Shown piece by piece: positions 26,335 through 36,269 of a stretch of 64,000 bases of DNA. The translations under genes were made by a program, and so were the position numbers. This DNA is from CAINVV01 sp038323575 (lineage in GTDB: Bacteria > Bacteroidota > Bacteroidia > Bacteroidales > Prolixibacteraceae): positions 70,147 to 134,146 of the forward strand of contig JBBQHB010000002.1 of assembly GCA_038323575.1 (NCBI GenBank), in the 5' to 3' direction. Under the pieces are notes generated by a model. That model saw nothing but the letters and a program-made list of their open reading frames with translations, was not told where the DNA came from and made no database searches. Numbering within the stretch: position 1 is the stretch's first letter; every line of letters starts with the position of its first letter.

Positions 26335-27600
26335 TTATTCCTGAACAGCCCTGATTTTCTTAGCCAACAAATAAATGGCTCCTACTCCGAGAGGCACGAA
26401 TGCCGCTATCATAATGAAAATAGGAATATAGGATATTTTCGAGATCACAGGAACCAGAAAGTTCATGATAATCACCGCAAAGACACCGACCGTACCCCCA
26501 AATCCAGCCAAAGTCCCAACAGACTTTCCATAGAATAAATCGCTTGGCAGGGTTTGGATGTTGCCGATGGTTACTTGAAATCCGAACAGGACAAAAGCGA
26601 CAATAATTACAAATTTCAATGGGGTGTCAGCGGCAAGAATAGTTGCGACCAATCCAAGAAACATGATTGCTCCACCAATGGTAATAGCCGTCTTTCGGGC
26701 ATTATTGATTGAATGTCCTTTCGAAATCATACTTCCGGACAACCACCCTCCGGTAATGCTTCCAATGGCTGCGCCTACATAAGGAAACCAGGCAAACAAA
26801 CCAATTTGTTTCACATCGAACCCATAAACATCGGCCAGATATAAAGGCATCCAACCTACAAAGAGCCACCAGATTGGTTCCAGGAACAGTCGTGAGATCA
26901 GGACAGCCCAAGATTCGCGGTGTGACAGAATCTCACGCAGACTCAATGCTTTCTTGGCTGCATTTTCCTTTTCATTCTTGTGCTGTCCATCGGTGATAAA
27001 TTTCTGCTCCTTTTCGGTAATCCAGGGATGTTCTGCCGGACCTTTTTTATTTACTACGAGCCATGGAATCAACCAAATCATCCCGAACGAACCGACAATC
27101 ATGAAAGTGACTCTCCATCCGAAAGCTGCCCATAACATAGCAATCAAAGGTGGTGCAATCACCGAACCTATGGATGCTCCTGCATTAAATATTCCCTGTG
27201 CAATGGCTCGTTCCTTTATCGGAAACCATTCGGCATTACTTTTTACAGCGCCCGGCCAGTTTCCAGCTTCTCCCAATCCAAGGGTTACCCTGAAAAAGCT
27301 GAAGGAAAGAATTCCACGCGCAGTAGAATGCAAAAATGATGATACACCCCAAATCGCAATGGAAATGGTATAACCAATACGCGTTCCGACTTTGTCGAAG
27401 AGCCTACCTGAAACTGATTGACCCAATGCATAAGCTACCATAAAAACATTGAGGATAATCGCATAGTCGCTTTTTGTCATTCCTAAATCGGATGAAATAC
27501 TTGGCCACATGATGGCCAGCGTACTTCGGTCGATGTAGTTAATAATTGTGGCTAGCCCGATCAGGCTGATAATCCACCATCTTAACCCTTTTACCTTCAT
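26335..27600 (-). CDS. MFS transporter, hexuronate/DEH-type carrier (anion:cation symporter group)
   Basis: A 421-residue major-facilitator protein with 12 hydrophobic segments. MKVKGLRWWIISLIGLATII and NYIDRSTLAIMWPSISSDLG at the start, GRLFDKVGTRIGY after helix 2 and LGEAGNWPGAVKSNAEWFP between helices 4 and 5 are hallmarks of the ExuT/ACS family, which imports hexuronates with protons. In this locus it probably carries the unsaturated uronate monomer or DEH across the inner membrane. It lies 5 bases after kdgF and upstream of the SDR gene. Confidence 0.85.
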   Translation of the reverse strand: MKVKGLRWWIISLIGLATIINYIDRSTLAIMWPSISSDLGMTKSDYAIILNVFMVAYALGQSVSGRLFDKVGTRIGYTISIAIWGVSSFLHSTARGILSFSFFRVTLGLGEAGNWPGAVKSNAEWFPIKERAIAQGIFNAGASIGSVIAPPLIAMLWAAFGWRVTFMIVGSFGMIWLIPWLVVNKKGPAEHPWITEKEQKFITDGQHKNEKENAAKKALSLREILSHRESWAVLISRLFLEPIWWLFVGWMPLYLADVYGFDVKQIGLFAWFPYVGAAIGSITGGWLSGSMISKGHSINNARKTAITIGGAIMFLGLVATILAADTPLKFVIIVAFVLFGFQVTIGNIQTLPSDLFYGKSVGTLAGFGGTVGVFAVIIMNFLVPVISKISYIPIFIMIAAFVPLGVGAIYLLAKKIRAVQE

Positions 27601-27605
27601 AATTT

Positions 27606-27971
27606 CTATTTATTTCCGAAGTAAGAAACTGCACTGCCATCCAGAAAGTCTTCACGGACAGGACTAAAAACATCGATAAGAATTCCGGCTTCCAAACAGA
27701 GTGCTCCATGTATCAGATTTGGTTTGATGTAGACACCATCTCCGGCATTCACAATAGATTCTTCTCCATCGATCATAAATTTGAACTGACCACTTGCACA
27801 ATAAGTGGCTTGCGTGTGAAAATGTTGATGAGCAGAACCAACAGCACCCTTCTCAAATTTCACCTTTACCATCATGATCTGATTGTCGAAACCCAGGATC
27901 TTGCGCTGAACACCACCTCCTAATTCTTCCCACTTAATTTCACTTTCGGTTAAAAATTTTTCACTTGCCAT
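27606..27971 (-). CDS. kdgF: KdgF-like cupin: converts unsaturated uronate monomers to linear ketouronate
   Basis: A 121-residue single-domain cupin. SAHQHFHTQATYCASGQFKF gives metal ligands His48, His50 and Gln54, with His88 in KPNLIHGALC, the same pattern as characterised KdgF proteins. KdgF linearises 4,5-unsaturated monouronates from pectin or alginate to the 5-keto form. It lies 11 bases after the PL17 lyase and 5 bases before the MFS gene in one evident operon, which supports the assignment. Confidence 0.85.
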   Translation of the reverse strand: MASEKFLTESEIKWEELGGGVQRKILGFDNQIMMVKVKFEKGAVGSAHQHFHTQATYCASGQFKFMIDGEESIVNAGDGVYIKPNLIHGALCLEAGILIDVFSPVREDFLDGSAVSYFGNK

Positions 27972-27982
27972 GATATCTAATT

Positions 27983-30190
27983 TTAATTGGTTATCAGTTT
28001 ATAATTACCTTCCCATTTATACTCTTTATCTTCAATTTTTACAACATGCTGTTTCCTTTCATCTGGTTGGCTAGCCACCAGTAATATCATATTTCCACCA
28101 TTCTTTAATACTAAACGGATACAGGTAACTTCGCTATTCTGAAATACAATTTCCATATTCTTCAATGAACTGTCTGAATTGGTCACCGCTTCGCTGCCGG
28201 GGTTATAGTTGCCATGCATTTCAAGGACATTCAGAAAAGTATGATTTTTGACGGCTTTTTGACGAAAAATCAATCCAGGTTCGGCTCTAAGGTTGAAATT
28301 AGGATCGTTTGCACCTATGCGGGTAAAATAAAGTTCGCTGTTTTGGTCGCCGAGAATTGACCAGGTATAAAATTTTTTATCCGTCATCCAGCAGGTCGAG
28401 GCCATTCCGTTAATTTTATTTGAAGTTGCTTCCACCCACAAGTGCTGGTAACCATTTGCTTTGCCTAAAACTTTCATGTCTATAACAGACTTTTGGTATG
28501 GGTAATTTGCTGACATGATCTGTCCCTTATAATAAATTGGAATGTCACATACACTTTCACCATCCTTCTTATCAACCTTGTACAGATCGATTAAGAACCG
28601 ACCGTATTTATTGTTCGATAACGCAATAGTTCGTCTTAAAACAGCGCCTTTGTAGCAATTTGAATCCACTGCTGAAACAATCTGGAAGACAGAATTTTTT
28701 ATATCAGAAAAAAGCAGAACCGGATGATCTTTTTCCGCTTCACTAACTTTTCCTTCAAAATCTGATTTTCCATCCAAGACCATTGTGTTGTGTGCCACGG
28801 TTTGTTTGGCCCACGAAGAATTTTCATTAAGATACCGTCCACCATCCTTGGCTTCAACATTCAAAAAACGAGCGGAACCATAGTCGGATACAATTTCATT
28901 TCCAGAATCATAAAGCATAAACGAGAGCCGGTCGAAATGTCCGTGACCCATTCCCTGAGAAGCAAATTTAAAGAGCACTGAAGTTTGATCATTTGAATTT
29001 CCGGTTCTCAGCAGCGCTAATCCACCATCTTTCCCATCAGCTCCATCACTAATAATTACCGATTTACGTTCAAATGGCAAGGTTTTTCCTTCAGCAATGC
29101 TTTGAGCTACTTTTAGTCCTTGCAAGCTCAGCATGACTGTACCATTTTTGCTTGCAACATCGAGCAAATGCCGGTCAGCAGTATTCGCATAAGTTATGTT
29201 TGAAGCAAATACCATTTCAGGCGTAATCCAGGATTTCTCTTTCATGGCATCGTTAAACGGATAAAAACGACCATCGGTATTGGTTAATTGCATCAGCATG
29301 TTCACCGCTTTATTCAAGACTCCATTTTTGTATTCAAAAATTTTCAGTTCCGGAAGGTTATTGGCAAGCGCCTGAGCAAAAACCATGAAAGGTAATAATG
29401 CATAGCGCTGATAATATGGACCTTCGGCATAATAGCCATCAGGAGAAAATAGGTCTTTGATCTGTCGGATAAATCCACCGGAACTATCCAGTTTGGTGCT
29501 GTATAATGCTTTCTGAACCCATTCGGGTCTGTTCATCACTATTCCGGCCATACCCACACCGGCAACCGACCATGTCCCATGATTGTGGACGAGGTTAAAT
29601 GAGTAATTGTCTTCTACTGTAAAAAAGTGAACGATTTTTTCAAATAGGTTGCTCTCAATATTAGCACGGTCAGCTTCAGAAATAAAATCATACACGCAGT
29701 CGTATGCCTGAATGGCATATACTAACCAAACAGAATCATTCAAACCCTGCCAGAATAATTTGCCGGAACCCGAGTTTTTGTGTTCTGGATGCAAGCCCAG
29801 TGTTGGATACAATTTTGCGTACGCCAGAAGCATATCCCGAACAAACACCGCGTATTTTTTATCGCCGGTCAACTGGTAAACCTGCGCAGCTTTGAACATC
29901 GCGGTATAATTGGATGTATGCTGCTCGTGCGTATAACCACCAGCCGGATCTTTTGGAACCGGAACAATTATACCTCTTTGAATAGCCTGATCAGCGCTTT
30001 TTTTGGCTTCTTCGAAGGACGAATTCAGGATAAGATATTTTTTAAGTCCTTCTATTAGTTCAGGAACAGATGACTTTTGAAGGATTAAACAGGGATGCTG
30101 AACCTCTGTACCTTTAACAGCGCTTTTTAAATTTCCATTTACGAAAAAGAAAATAGTCAGCAGAAACAGATATAAAATTGAATTCTTCAT
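27983..30190 (-). CDS. PL17 exolytic alginate lyase (oligoalginate lyase)
   Basis: A 735-residue exported enzyme with a signal peptide (ILYLFLLTIFFFVNG). The N-terminal (alpha/alpha)-barrel carries NHGTWSVAGVGM with Asn203-His204 and AEGPYYQRYALLPF with Tyr260, matching the catalytic Asn, His and Tyr of Alg17c at an offset of +2. The C-terminal heparinase II/III-like domain has GHGHFDRLSFMLYDSGN and SDYGSARFLN, which hold the second His and Tyr. PL17 enzymes release monomers from alginate oligosaccharides in the periplasm. The gene starts 4 bases after the PL6 stop and is followed by kdgF. Confidence 0.9.
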   Translation of the reverse strand: MKNSILYLFLLTIFFFVNGNLKSAVKGTEVQHPCLILQKSSVPELIEGLKKYLILNSSFEEAKKSADQAIQRGIIVPVPKDPAGGYTHEQHTSNYTAMFKAAQVYQLTGDKKYAVFVRDMLLAYAKLYPTLGLHPEHKNSGSGKLFWQGLNDSVWLVYAIQAYDCVYDFISEADRANIESNLFEKIVHFFTVEDNYSFNLVHNHGTWSVAGVGMAGIVMNRPEWVQKALYSTKLDSSGGFIRQIKDLFSPDGYYAEGPYYQRYALLPFMVFAQALANNLPELKIFEYKNGVLNKAVNMLMQLTNTDGRFYPFNDAMKEKSWITPEMVFASNITYANTADRHLLDVASKNGTVMLSLQGLKVAQSIAEGKTLPFERKSVIISDGADGKDGGLALLRTGNSNDQTSVLFKFASQGMGHGHFDRLSFMLYDSGNEIVSDYGSARFLNVEAKDGGRYLNENSSWAKQTVAHNTMVLDGKSDFEGKVSEAEKDHPVLLFSDIKNSVFQIVSAVDSNCYKGAVLRRTIALSNNKYGRFLIDLYKVDKKDGESVCDIPIYYKGQIMSANYPYQKSVIDMKVLGKANGYQHLWVEATSNKINGMASTCWMTDKKFYTWSILGDQNSELYFTRIGANDPNFNLRAEPGLIFRQKAVKNHTFLNVLEMHGNYNPGSEAVTNSDSSLKNMEIVFQNSEVTCIRLVLKNGGNMILLVASQPDERKQHVVKIEDKEYKWEGNYKLITN

Positions 30191-30194
30191 CAGA

Positions 30195-32459
30195 TTATTT
30201 ATTTTCAGAAATATGAGTAAGTCCCGTTAGTTCAAAAGCTTTACTGTTCGAAACAATTTCGGCTTTCGGAAATATATTCAGGTTTTTTATCTGACAGACG
30301 GGTTCGTCTTTTCCGAGGAACATACGAAAATCGGCACAACTATTTAAACTCAGATTATTGATGTTCGCGTGTTGTACCCCATACAGATAAAGCACATTGT
30401 GTCCTTTGTTGCGACTACCGTTTCCGCTTTTCATAATACTGCAGTCCGAAATTCTTATGCGTGGCCCGGATGTGCTTTCATCGGTTCCTCCCCGATAAAT
30501 TGTCAATACTGAATTTTGCATTCCGGTGAAGGTTGATTTCTCGAAAACAACGCATTCGACGTTATAAATACCCAAATCTTCGTATTCTTTGTTTAATTCC
30601 ATTACACTGCCATTAATATTCGAAAATTGGCAATTCCGGATGACGATTGAATCGGCCATGGTGTTTTTATAAATCTTCAGGAAATCGAACCCATAATTCA
30701 CATCAAGGTCTTTTATTATACAATTTTCCACAATCAATTTGTAATTACGGTTCATCGAATATTTACTGGTGGTAATGATGTTGTTTCCAGCCATATCCGG
30801 AGATGTTTTGCCACTAATCTCAAGACCTGACAGCTTTAATGCTCCTTCATTTTCGATGGTGAACATGCTATTCTTTTCGGTTAATAGTTCAGGTTTAGTA
30901 CCGGCTGCCGCCATAATAGTCAGTGCATGGTTGATAGAAATATTTTTACTGTTGATAAATTCACCACTTTTTAAGGTGAGCACATCTCCGGCTTTGGATT
31001 GTTTAACCGCGTCAAAAAGGGTATTTAACCCGGGTTCTACCACAATCTGCCGGGCTGTTCCGAAACATAATTCGGGCGATTTGCGTGGATACCAGGTTAC
31101 TCCGGTATTATCGGCAGTAGCAACAGGTTTTTTTAAATTGCATCCTGCATTTTTTATCGAATTGCCTTCAACAACAACCAATCCATTTTCATTGGTCACG
31201 GTCTTTATATCAACAAGGGTGATCCCTTTATTGGTAATAGGTTTCACCCCGGTATTCAGGTAATTATTAGCGAATGTAATGCCGCTAATGTCGTCAAACG
31301 CGGTAAAAATTTCTTTCGCATTTGAATGATAAAAAATATTGTTTTCAATTTTGGAATTGACAGGTATAGCGCTTCGCTCAGCATCGCTTCCGGCACAGAG
31401 CAAAAAGTGGTCGCAATCGATATAAGTATTGTTACTGAAAACACCGCCAACAACCTGATTATAGCGGTTGATCGGCGAATTTGGTACACCGTTCATGACT
31501 ACCATAGCACCACGGAAACGATATCCTTTCAGCTTGTAAAAATAATTATTGATGGCTTTATTGCGCTCGTTTATTACCCGGATACCGCCAGTATAGTCGA
31601 TCCCGTCTCCTAAGAAGAAGTTGCCTTCAGCAAGGTTATCATGTCCGTGCCGAAAGGTAAGTGTACCTCGACATTCAAAAAAAGTGTTGTTTCGGAAAGT
31701 GTTGCCACAGCTTTTATTCGAGATAATTTCATGCTCGCCATCGCAATGTTCAAAATAATTGGCTTCTACCATACTTCCTGAAGTTGATAACGAATATGGA
31801 CTGGTTCCCAACCGCATGGTTTCGCCACCGTTCGAGCCGAGATTTTCGCGATAGCCAAAATAATTATGGTCGATCTGGTGGCTGTTTTCGCGACAGGCTT
31901 CATCGACTAACCGAACAGTCAGCGTCACACCTTGCGTACGTTTATCGACCAGATAACAATGATCGACGCGGTTGTATTTACCGTAAATCGCCACCCAATT
32001 CTCAGTGTCGAACCGTTCAGGGTTATTGAAATTATCTATCACACATTCGGTTAACCGACAATGCGTTCCATACACACCATCTTTTTCACGAAACGAAATA
32101 GCTTCATCGGTTGGCGTATAGCCATTCCTGAGAACAAGGCCGGAAATTTCGAGATATTCACCCGATATCCGCAGGTTAGATAAACCTTCAAGAAAAACTT
32201 CACCTTTTTCTTCAGCGGTAATAACAATTGGATTTTGTTCGGTTCCTTTTGCAATTAAAAGAAGCTCAGCATCTTTCCAGATTCCGTTGGCAAGAATAAT
32301 TTTCCCGCCAGGTTTTACTACTGCCAATGCTTCATTTAATTCTTTTACATTCTTAACTTTTATACCTGACGTCGAATTACAAGCTACCATGCTGAACAAT
32401 GCAATTGTAAGGAAAAAAATATTTCTAATTTGTTGATTTTTTCTTGAATCCATCTTCAT
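30195..32459 (-). CDS. PL6 alginate lyase, two-domain AlyGC-like
   Basis: A 754-residue lipoprotein-type protein (signal ending LFSMVACNSTSG, lipobox cysteine near residue 27). The N-terminal domain is a right-handed parallel beta-helix of the chondroitinase-B/PL6 type with the catalytic pair Lys249 (IISNKSCGN) and Arg270 (LTFRHGH), exactly 21 residues apart as in AlyGC. A second beta-helix fills the C-terminal ~330 residues, as in AlyGC-like exolyases. It acts on poly-G or mixed alginate. The next gene upstream is a shorter PL6, and the PL17 gene follows after 4 bases. Confidence 0.9.
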   Translation of the reverse strand: MKMDSRKNQQIRNIFFLTIALFSMVACNSTSGIKVKNVKELNEALAVVKPGGKIILANGIWKDAELLLIAKGTEQNPIVITAEEKGEVFLEGLSNLRISGEYLEISGLVLRNGYTPTDEAISFREKDGVYGTHCRLTECVIDNFNNPERFDTENWVAIYGKYNRVDHCYLVDKRTQGVTLTVRLVDEACRENSHQIDHNYFGYRENLGSNGGETMRLGTSPYSLSTSGSMVEANYFEHCDGEHEIISNKSCGNTFRNNTFFECRGTLTFRHGHDNLAEGNFFLGDGIDYTGGIRVINERNKAINNYFYKLKGYRFRGAMVVMNGVPNSPINRYNQVVGGVFSNNTYIDCDHFLLCAGSDAERSAIPVNSKIENNIFYHSNAKEIFTAFDDISGITFANNYLNTGVKPITNKGITLVDIKTVTNENGLVVVEGNSIKNAGCNLKKPVATADNTGVTWYPRKSPELCFGTARQIVVEPGLNTLFDAVKQSKAGDVLTLKSGEFINSKNISINHALTIMAAAGTKPELLTEKNSMFTIENEGALKLSGLEISGKTSPDMAGNNIITTSKYSMNRNYKLIVENCIIKDLDVNYGFDFLKIYKNTMADSIVIRNCQFSNINGSVMELNKEYEDLGIYNVECVVFEKSTFTGMQNSVLTIYRGGTDESTSGPRIRISDCSIMKSGNGSRNKGHNVLYLYGVQHANINNLSLNSCADFRMFLGKDEPVCQIKNLNIFPKAEIVSNSKAFELTGLTHISENK

Positions 32460-32539
32460 TTCATTTTGTTTTTTCGAACAAGTATAGTTGAATATGCATT
32501 TTTATTCCCCTTGTAATTAATGATCCTCAATCGGAATAA

Positions 32540-33985
32540 TCAGGTACCGGAATAATCAGCCCCAACATCAGATTTCATCAGTGGATGAATAAGAATTGGG
32601 CTGCTAAGTTGTTCATCGCAACCAACCGTTTTATTCATCCGGCTTCTGTTTTGTCCATCAATATCTGTATTCAGGTTGTCAAAATAACCTGAAACAGCCT
32701 TTGTAACTATCGCTCTTGAAGTTGGTCGAATAAGTTCGTTCAAACGTTCAACTGGAATATCCTGAATTTGAAAACCTGAGGCATCTGTCAACCCAATTGT
32801 TTTTCCATTGGTTATATTGCCTTTAAAAATAACTCCATCGGTTACATCGTAGGTAGTCACCACTTTTTGTCTTGAATTCATAACGATCAGATTGTTATCT
32901 ATTACAGAAGATTCTGGTGGGAGAGATTTTTCTGAATCTTTCCCGGCGCCGATAGCAAAGGGTTGTTTACAATTTACAATGGTATTATAACCAACCATTG
33001 CTTTCTTCACCTGTTTGTAGCGGTTAGCCGGAGAGTTAGGAACTCCGTTGGCAAGACATATTGCAGCCCTGTATTCTTCTCCCTCCAGATTTTCAAGGTA
33101 ATTATTATATACTTCATGGCCTTCACCAATGATGCGGATTCCACCACAGTTTTTAGCTGATAGCCCAAAGAAGAAGTTACCGTAAACCTTACAATAGGCG
33201 CCATGCCTGAGCGTTAAAGTGCCTTCACAATTCCTGAAAGTATTGAATCGGTATTCATTACCGACAGATTTGTTTGAAATGATTTCTATCTCACCATTAC
33301 AAGCTTCAAACAAATTATTTTCAACAATGCAATTGGATGAGTAACTTTCCCAGTCACTGGTACCGATACGGATAGTCTCGGCTCCATTGACACCCAAAAG
33401 CGGTCTCGGTCCAAAATAATTGTGATCAATCAAATGATAATCAGGAGTTTTGTCCAACCAAACAACCAAGGTTGTTCCTGAATTGGTTTTTCCTGAGAAT
33501 GAACAATGATCGACACGGTTATGTGTACCGTATAGTGAAACCCATTTGGTATCCGGGCTATTCTTTTGAGAATTTATTTCTTCTATAGTAACATTGGTCA
33601 GCCTGCAATGCGTTGCTTCGCCCAGCGAACCACGAAATTCAATTAGTGATCCTTCCTTTGTAACTGAATTCACCCGGAACACAATATCCCTTAATTCGAG
33701 GTAACTTCCGGAAATATGTATTTTTGAAGTTCCGGTAAATATAACTTTTCCGGGTGTTTCGGCCTTAAGCACTATTTCTTTTCCCAATTCCCCATTTCCG
33801 TTGAAGGTTAGATCAGCATTACCCCAGTTTCCGTTAGCCAACAGAATTACATCGCCATGCCCGGCTGTCGACAAGGCATTGTTCAGCTCCGTAACAGTTT
33901 TTACCGTTTGACCTGATACAAATGTATTAACAGCTAACAACAGAAGAAGGAAAAGAATCGATCTTTTATTTTTATTTATACCCAT
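32540..33985 (-). CDS. PL6 alginate lyase, single-domain
   Basis: A 481-residue secreted beta-helix protein (signal MGINKNKRSILFLLLLLAVN...SGQ). It keeps the PL6 catalytic residues Lys239 (IISNKSVGN) and Arg260 (LTLRHGA), again 21 apart. The N-terminal sequence TVTELNNALSTAGHGDVILL parallels the start of the larger PL6 next door. It lacks the second beta-helix. Having both forms side by side suggests division of labour, for example endo- and exo-action or different M/G preference; that is inference. A gap of 65 bases separates it from the lipoprotein gene and 80 bases from the larger PL6. Confidence 0.88.
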   Translation of the reverse strand: MGINKNKRSILFLLLLLAVNTFVSGQTVKTVTELNNALSTAGHGDVILLANGNWGNADLTFNGNGELGKEIVLKAETPGKVIFTGTSKIHISGSYLELRDIVFRVNSVTKEGSLIEFRGSLGEATHCRLTNVTIEEINSQKNSPDTKWVSLYGTHNRVDHCSFSGKTNSGTTLVVWLDKTPDYHLIDHNYFGPRPLLGVNGAETIRIGTSDWESYSSNCIVENNLFEACNGEIEIISNKSVGNEYRFNTFRNCEGTLTLRHGAYCKVYGNFFFGLSAKNCGGIRIIGEGHEVYNNYLENLEGEEYRAAICLANGVPNSPANRYKQVKKAMVGYNTIVNCKQPFAIGAGKDSEKSLPPESSVIDNNLIVMNSRQKVVTTYDVTDGVIFKGNITNGKTIGLTDASGFQIQDIPVERLNELIRPTSRAIVTKAVSGYFDNLNTDIDGQNRSRMNKTVGCDEQLSSPILIHPLMKSDVGADYSGT

Positions 33986-34050
33986 AAGAATCGGAAAATT
34001 AAATTATTTCCACTACCGGAAATAGTATCCCGGTAGTGGAAATAGTAATG

Positions 34051-34662
34051 CTATTTAATAATTGCAGCCGAAAATGTAGTTTTTGCTACACTAAGTTTAT
34101 CCAATGCTTCAGTCACCTGACGATCGATGGTGGTAGTTGCATCGCGGGTAGCTTTAGCCGCAGTAATAGCAGCAGTAAAGGCTGTTTTTGCCGCTATAAG
34201 AACCTGTCCGGTTGCGGTGCCGACAGTAGTTGCTGTATTCAATGCATCAGCAGCAACGATCGGATCAACCAATGGACGCCTGTCTGAAATGAACAGGGCG
34301 GTTAGAAAAGCTTTTCCGGATATTCCAAGCGTTTTATTCGCTGCCACAATGTCGGCGATAGTCAAATCTGGTTTTCCTAAGACAGTAACCGCAGCATTTA
34401 ATACATTCAGATAATTTGTCTTAACAGTAGTAAAAGTAGATGTGATTGAGACCCTGAAATTTCCCTTGTCATAACCAATTACACAGCTTTCAACGATTGC
34501 CTTTTCGGAGCTTATAAACTGACTGTTCTGAAGCTTGTATTCTGCCAGAGTTTTAGGAACAATCACCGTTACTTCTTCTTTTGCACATGAACTAAAAATC
34601 AGTACTGAAGCAAAAAGGAAGAATGATATTTTCAGATATGTTTTCATCAATATATTTTTCAT
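34051..34662 (-). CDS. Lipoprotein of unknown function in the alginate locus (possible surface glycan-binding protein)
   Basis: A 203-residue protein with a lipoprotein signal (LFASVLIFSSCAKEE). The start at 34662 or five codons further in (MKTYLKIS) are both possible. The mature part is alanine- and threonine-rich and looks mostly helical (TATGQVLIAAKTAFTAAITA, then VTEALDKLSVAKTTFSAAI), recalling FIVAR-like helical repeats. It comes directly after susD, 18 bases away, the place where surface glycan-binding proteins are usually encoded. I do not recognise a family, and the sequence shows no catalytic motif. Confidence 0.7.
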   Translation of the reverse strand: MKNILMKTYLKISFFLFASVLIFSSCAKEEVTVIVPKTLAEYKLQNSQFISSEKAIVESCVIGYDKGNFRVSITSTFTTVKTNYLNVLNAAVTVLGKPDLTIADIVAANKTLGISGKAFLTALFISDRRPLVDPIVAADALNTATTVGTATGQVLIAAKTAFTAAITAAKATRDATTTIDRQVTEALDKLSVAKTTFSAAIIK

Positions 34663-34679
34663 AACAAATTCAATTAAGG

Positions 34680-36218
34680 TTAATAGTCATCATTTTGTTT
34701 AATTTTCAGCTCGTTGTTGGTATCAATTTCCGATTGGGGAATAGGTAACAGCAATCGTTCTTTCTTAAAGAATTTGGTGTCTGGCGGTAAGATTGGATTA
34801 TATATCGAGTATAAAACTACCCAATCGGTCACAAACTTCTGGGTCGAAAGTATTTCAACTGCTTTATTTGGGCTATCATACGACTTGGCCATGCGAAGAA
34901 GATCGAACCACCGTTGATTTTCGAATGCAAGTTCTAAACGACGTTCTTTATATACGGCATCCAAAGCTGCTGTTTTAGATCCAAACGCCGGAAGAGCATC
35001 CACTCCGGCCCTTGCCCTAATTTTATTTACTTCAATATGAGCAATGCCAAAGTTTCCATCCTGTGCCAAAATCTCGGCATATAACAAGACAATATCAGCA
35101 TACCGAATCACGGGCCAATCATTTTCCGACTGCAAAGCCTGTGTCATGGTGGCATCTATGTATTTCGAAATGTATTGCACAGGAGCTGTTGGAGTTTTTA
35201 GCCAAACTTTGAAACAAGCGTCTCTTCTGGTATCCTTTGGATCTGCATTAAAGAGGTTCATAAGATCCCAAGTCGGATTATTGTTCCCAAGCGGAGTCCC
35301 TATTTTCAGAAATATATTTGCAGAACCTTCAGGTGCAAATGTTCCCCAGAACGATGATCCGATGCCTGCTTCACCACCCTTATACCTGATTGCAAAAATT
35401 ATTTCCTTATTCATTTCGTTGGTGGTACTAAAAACATTAGCGTACGCACCTGTTCCGGTTAAAAGTCCCGTTGTTGGTACCGCCATTACTTCTTGCAAGA
35501 GTGTTTTTGCTTTTGCCAGGTTATCGGCGCCGCCAATCATCATATAGGTTTTGGCCAATAAACTTTTGGCTGCCCATTTGGTAATTCTTCCCGCTTCGGT
35601 TCCTGAATATGAAGCGGGCGCTTCGTTTGCCGCTTTAATCAAATCCGGTATAATGATTTCATTATAAATTTCAGATATAGGTGAACGTGGAATTTTCTTC
35701 GCTTCGTTTGGGCTAATGACCTTAGTGATTTTGAACATATCGCCAAATAAATTTACAAGCGTGAAATAATGATATGCCCTCATAAAGAGCAATTCGCCTT
35801 CGTACTGCGCCCTTTGTACCTCAGAGGGGAGAAATGAATTATTAGCCACTGAAGGCAAAACCGCGTTTACATTGGAAATGTTCTGGAAGATTTTATACCA
35901 ATATGTTTGTAACATAGGTAAACTTGTTGAAGTCCTGAAAAAAGCCAGTTCGCATAGGTCGACCCGGACAGTTTGACCTGTTCCATAATTGCCCACACAT
36001 GAATTATCGCTTCTGTTTTCGGTAAACATCCACTCATCCTGCATAATGTTTGCCATTCCGGCATAGCATCCCAAAATGCCCTGATTTATACGAGTGGGCG
36101 TCGTATAAAAATTGTCCTGTGTCAACACTGACTCAGGTGTTTCTGTCAAATAATCCTTACAGGAAAAGAAGGAAAATAGGACAGAAAGTATCAGAATTCT
36201 GTATATTTTATTTTTCAT
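34680..36218 (-). CDS. susD: SusD-like surface glycan-binding lipoprotein (alginate locus)
   Basis: A 512-residue RagB/SusD protein with lipobox LSVLFSFFSCKDYL. Family marks are TETPESVLTQDNFYTTP at the N-terminus, ELLFMRAYHYFTLVNLFGD (the TPR helix region), YADIVLLYAEILAQDG and LAFENQRWFDLLRMAKS near the end. It caps the SusC barrel and captures oligosaccharide for import. It lies 51 bases after susC, and the lipoprotein and lyase genes follow, which points to alginate oligosaccharide as the ligand. Confidence 0.92.
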   Translation of the reverse strand: MKNKIYRILILSVLFSFFSCKDYLTETPESVLTQDNFYTTPTRINQGILGCYAGMANIMQDEWMFTENRSDNSCVGNYGTGQTVRVDLCELAFFRTSTSLPMLQTYWYKIFQNISNVNAVLPSVANNSFLPSEVQRAQYEGELLFMRAYHYFTLVNLFGDMFKITKVISPNEAKKIPRSPISEIYNEIIIPDLIKAANEAPASYSGTEAGRITKWAAKSLLAKTYMMIGGADNLAKAKTLLQEVMAVPTTGLLTGTGAYANVFSTTNEMNKEIIFAIRYKGGEAGIGSSFWGTFAPEGSANIFLKIGTPLGNNNPTWDLMNLFNADPKDTRRDACFKVWLKTPTAPVQYISKYIDATMTQALQSENDWPVIRYADIVLLYAEILAQDGNFGIAHIEVNKIRARAGVDALPAFGSKTAALDAVYKERRLELAFENQRWFDLLRMAKSYDSPNKAVEILSTQKFVTDWVVLYSIYNPILPPDTKFFKKERLLLPIPQSEIDTNNELKIKQNDDY

Positions 36219-36269
36219 TGTTATCTGTTTTTAATCCAATTATGAGATATTATTCTTTATTAATTTACA

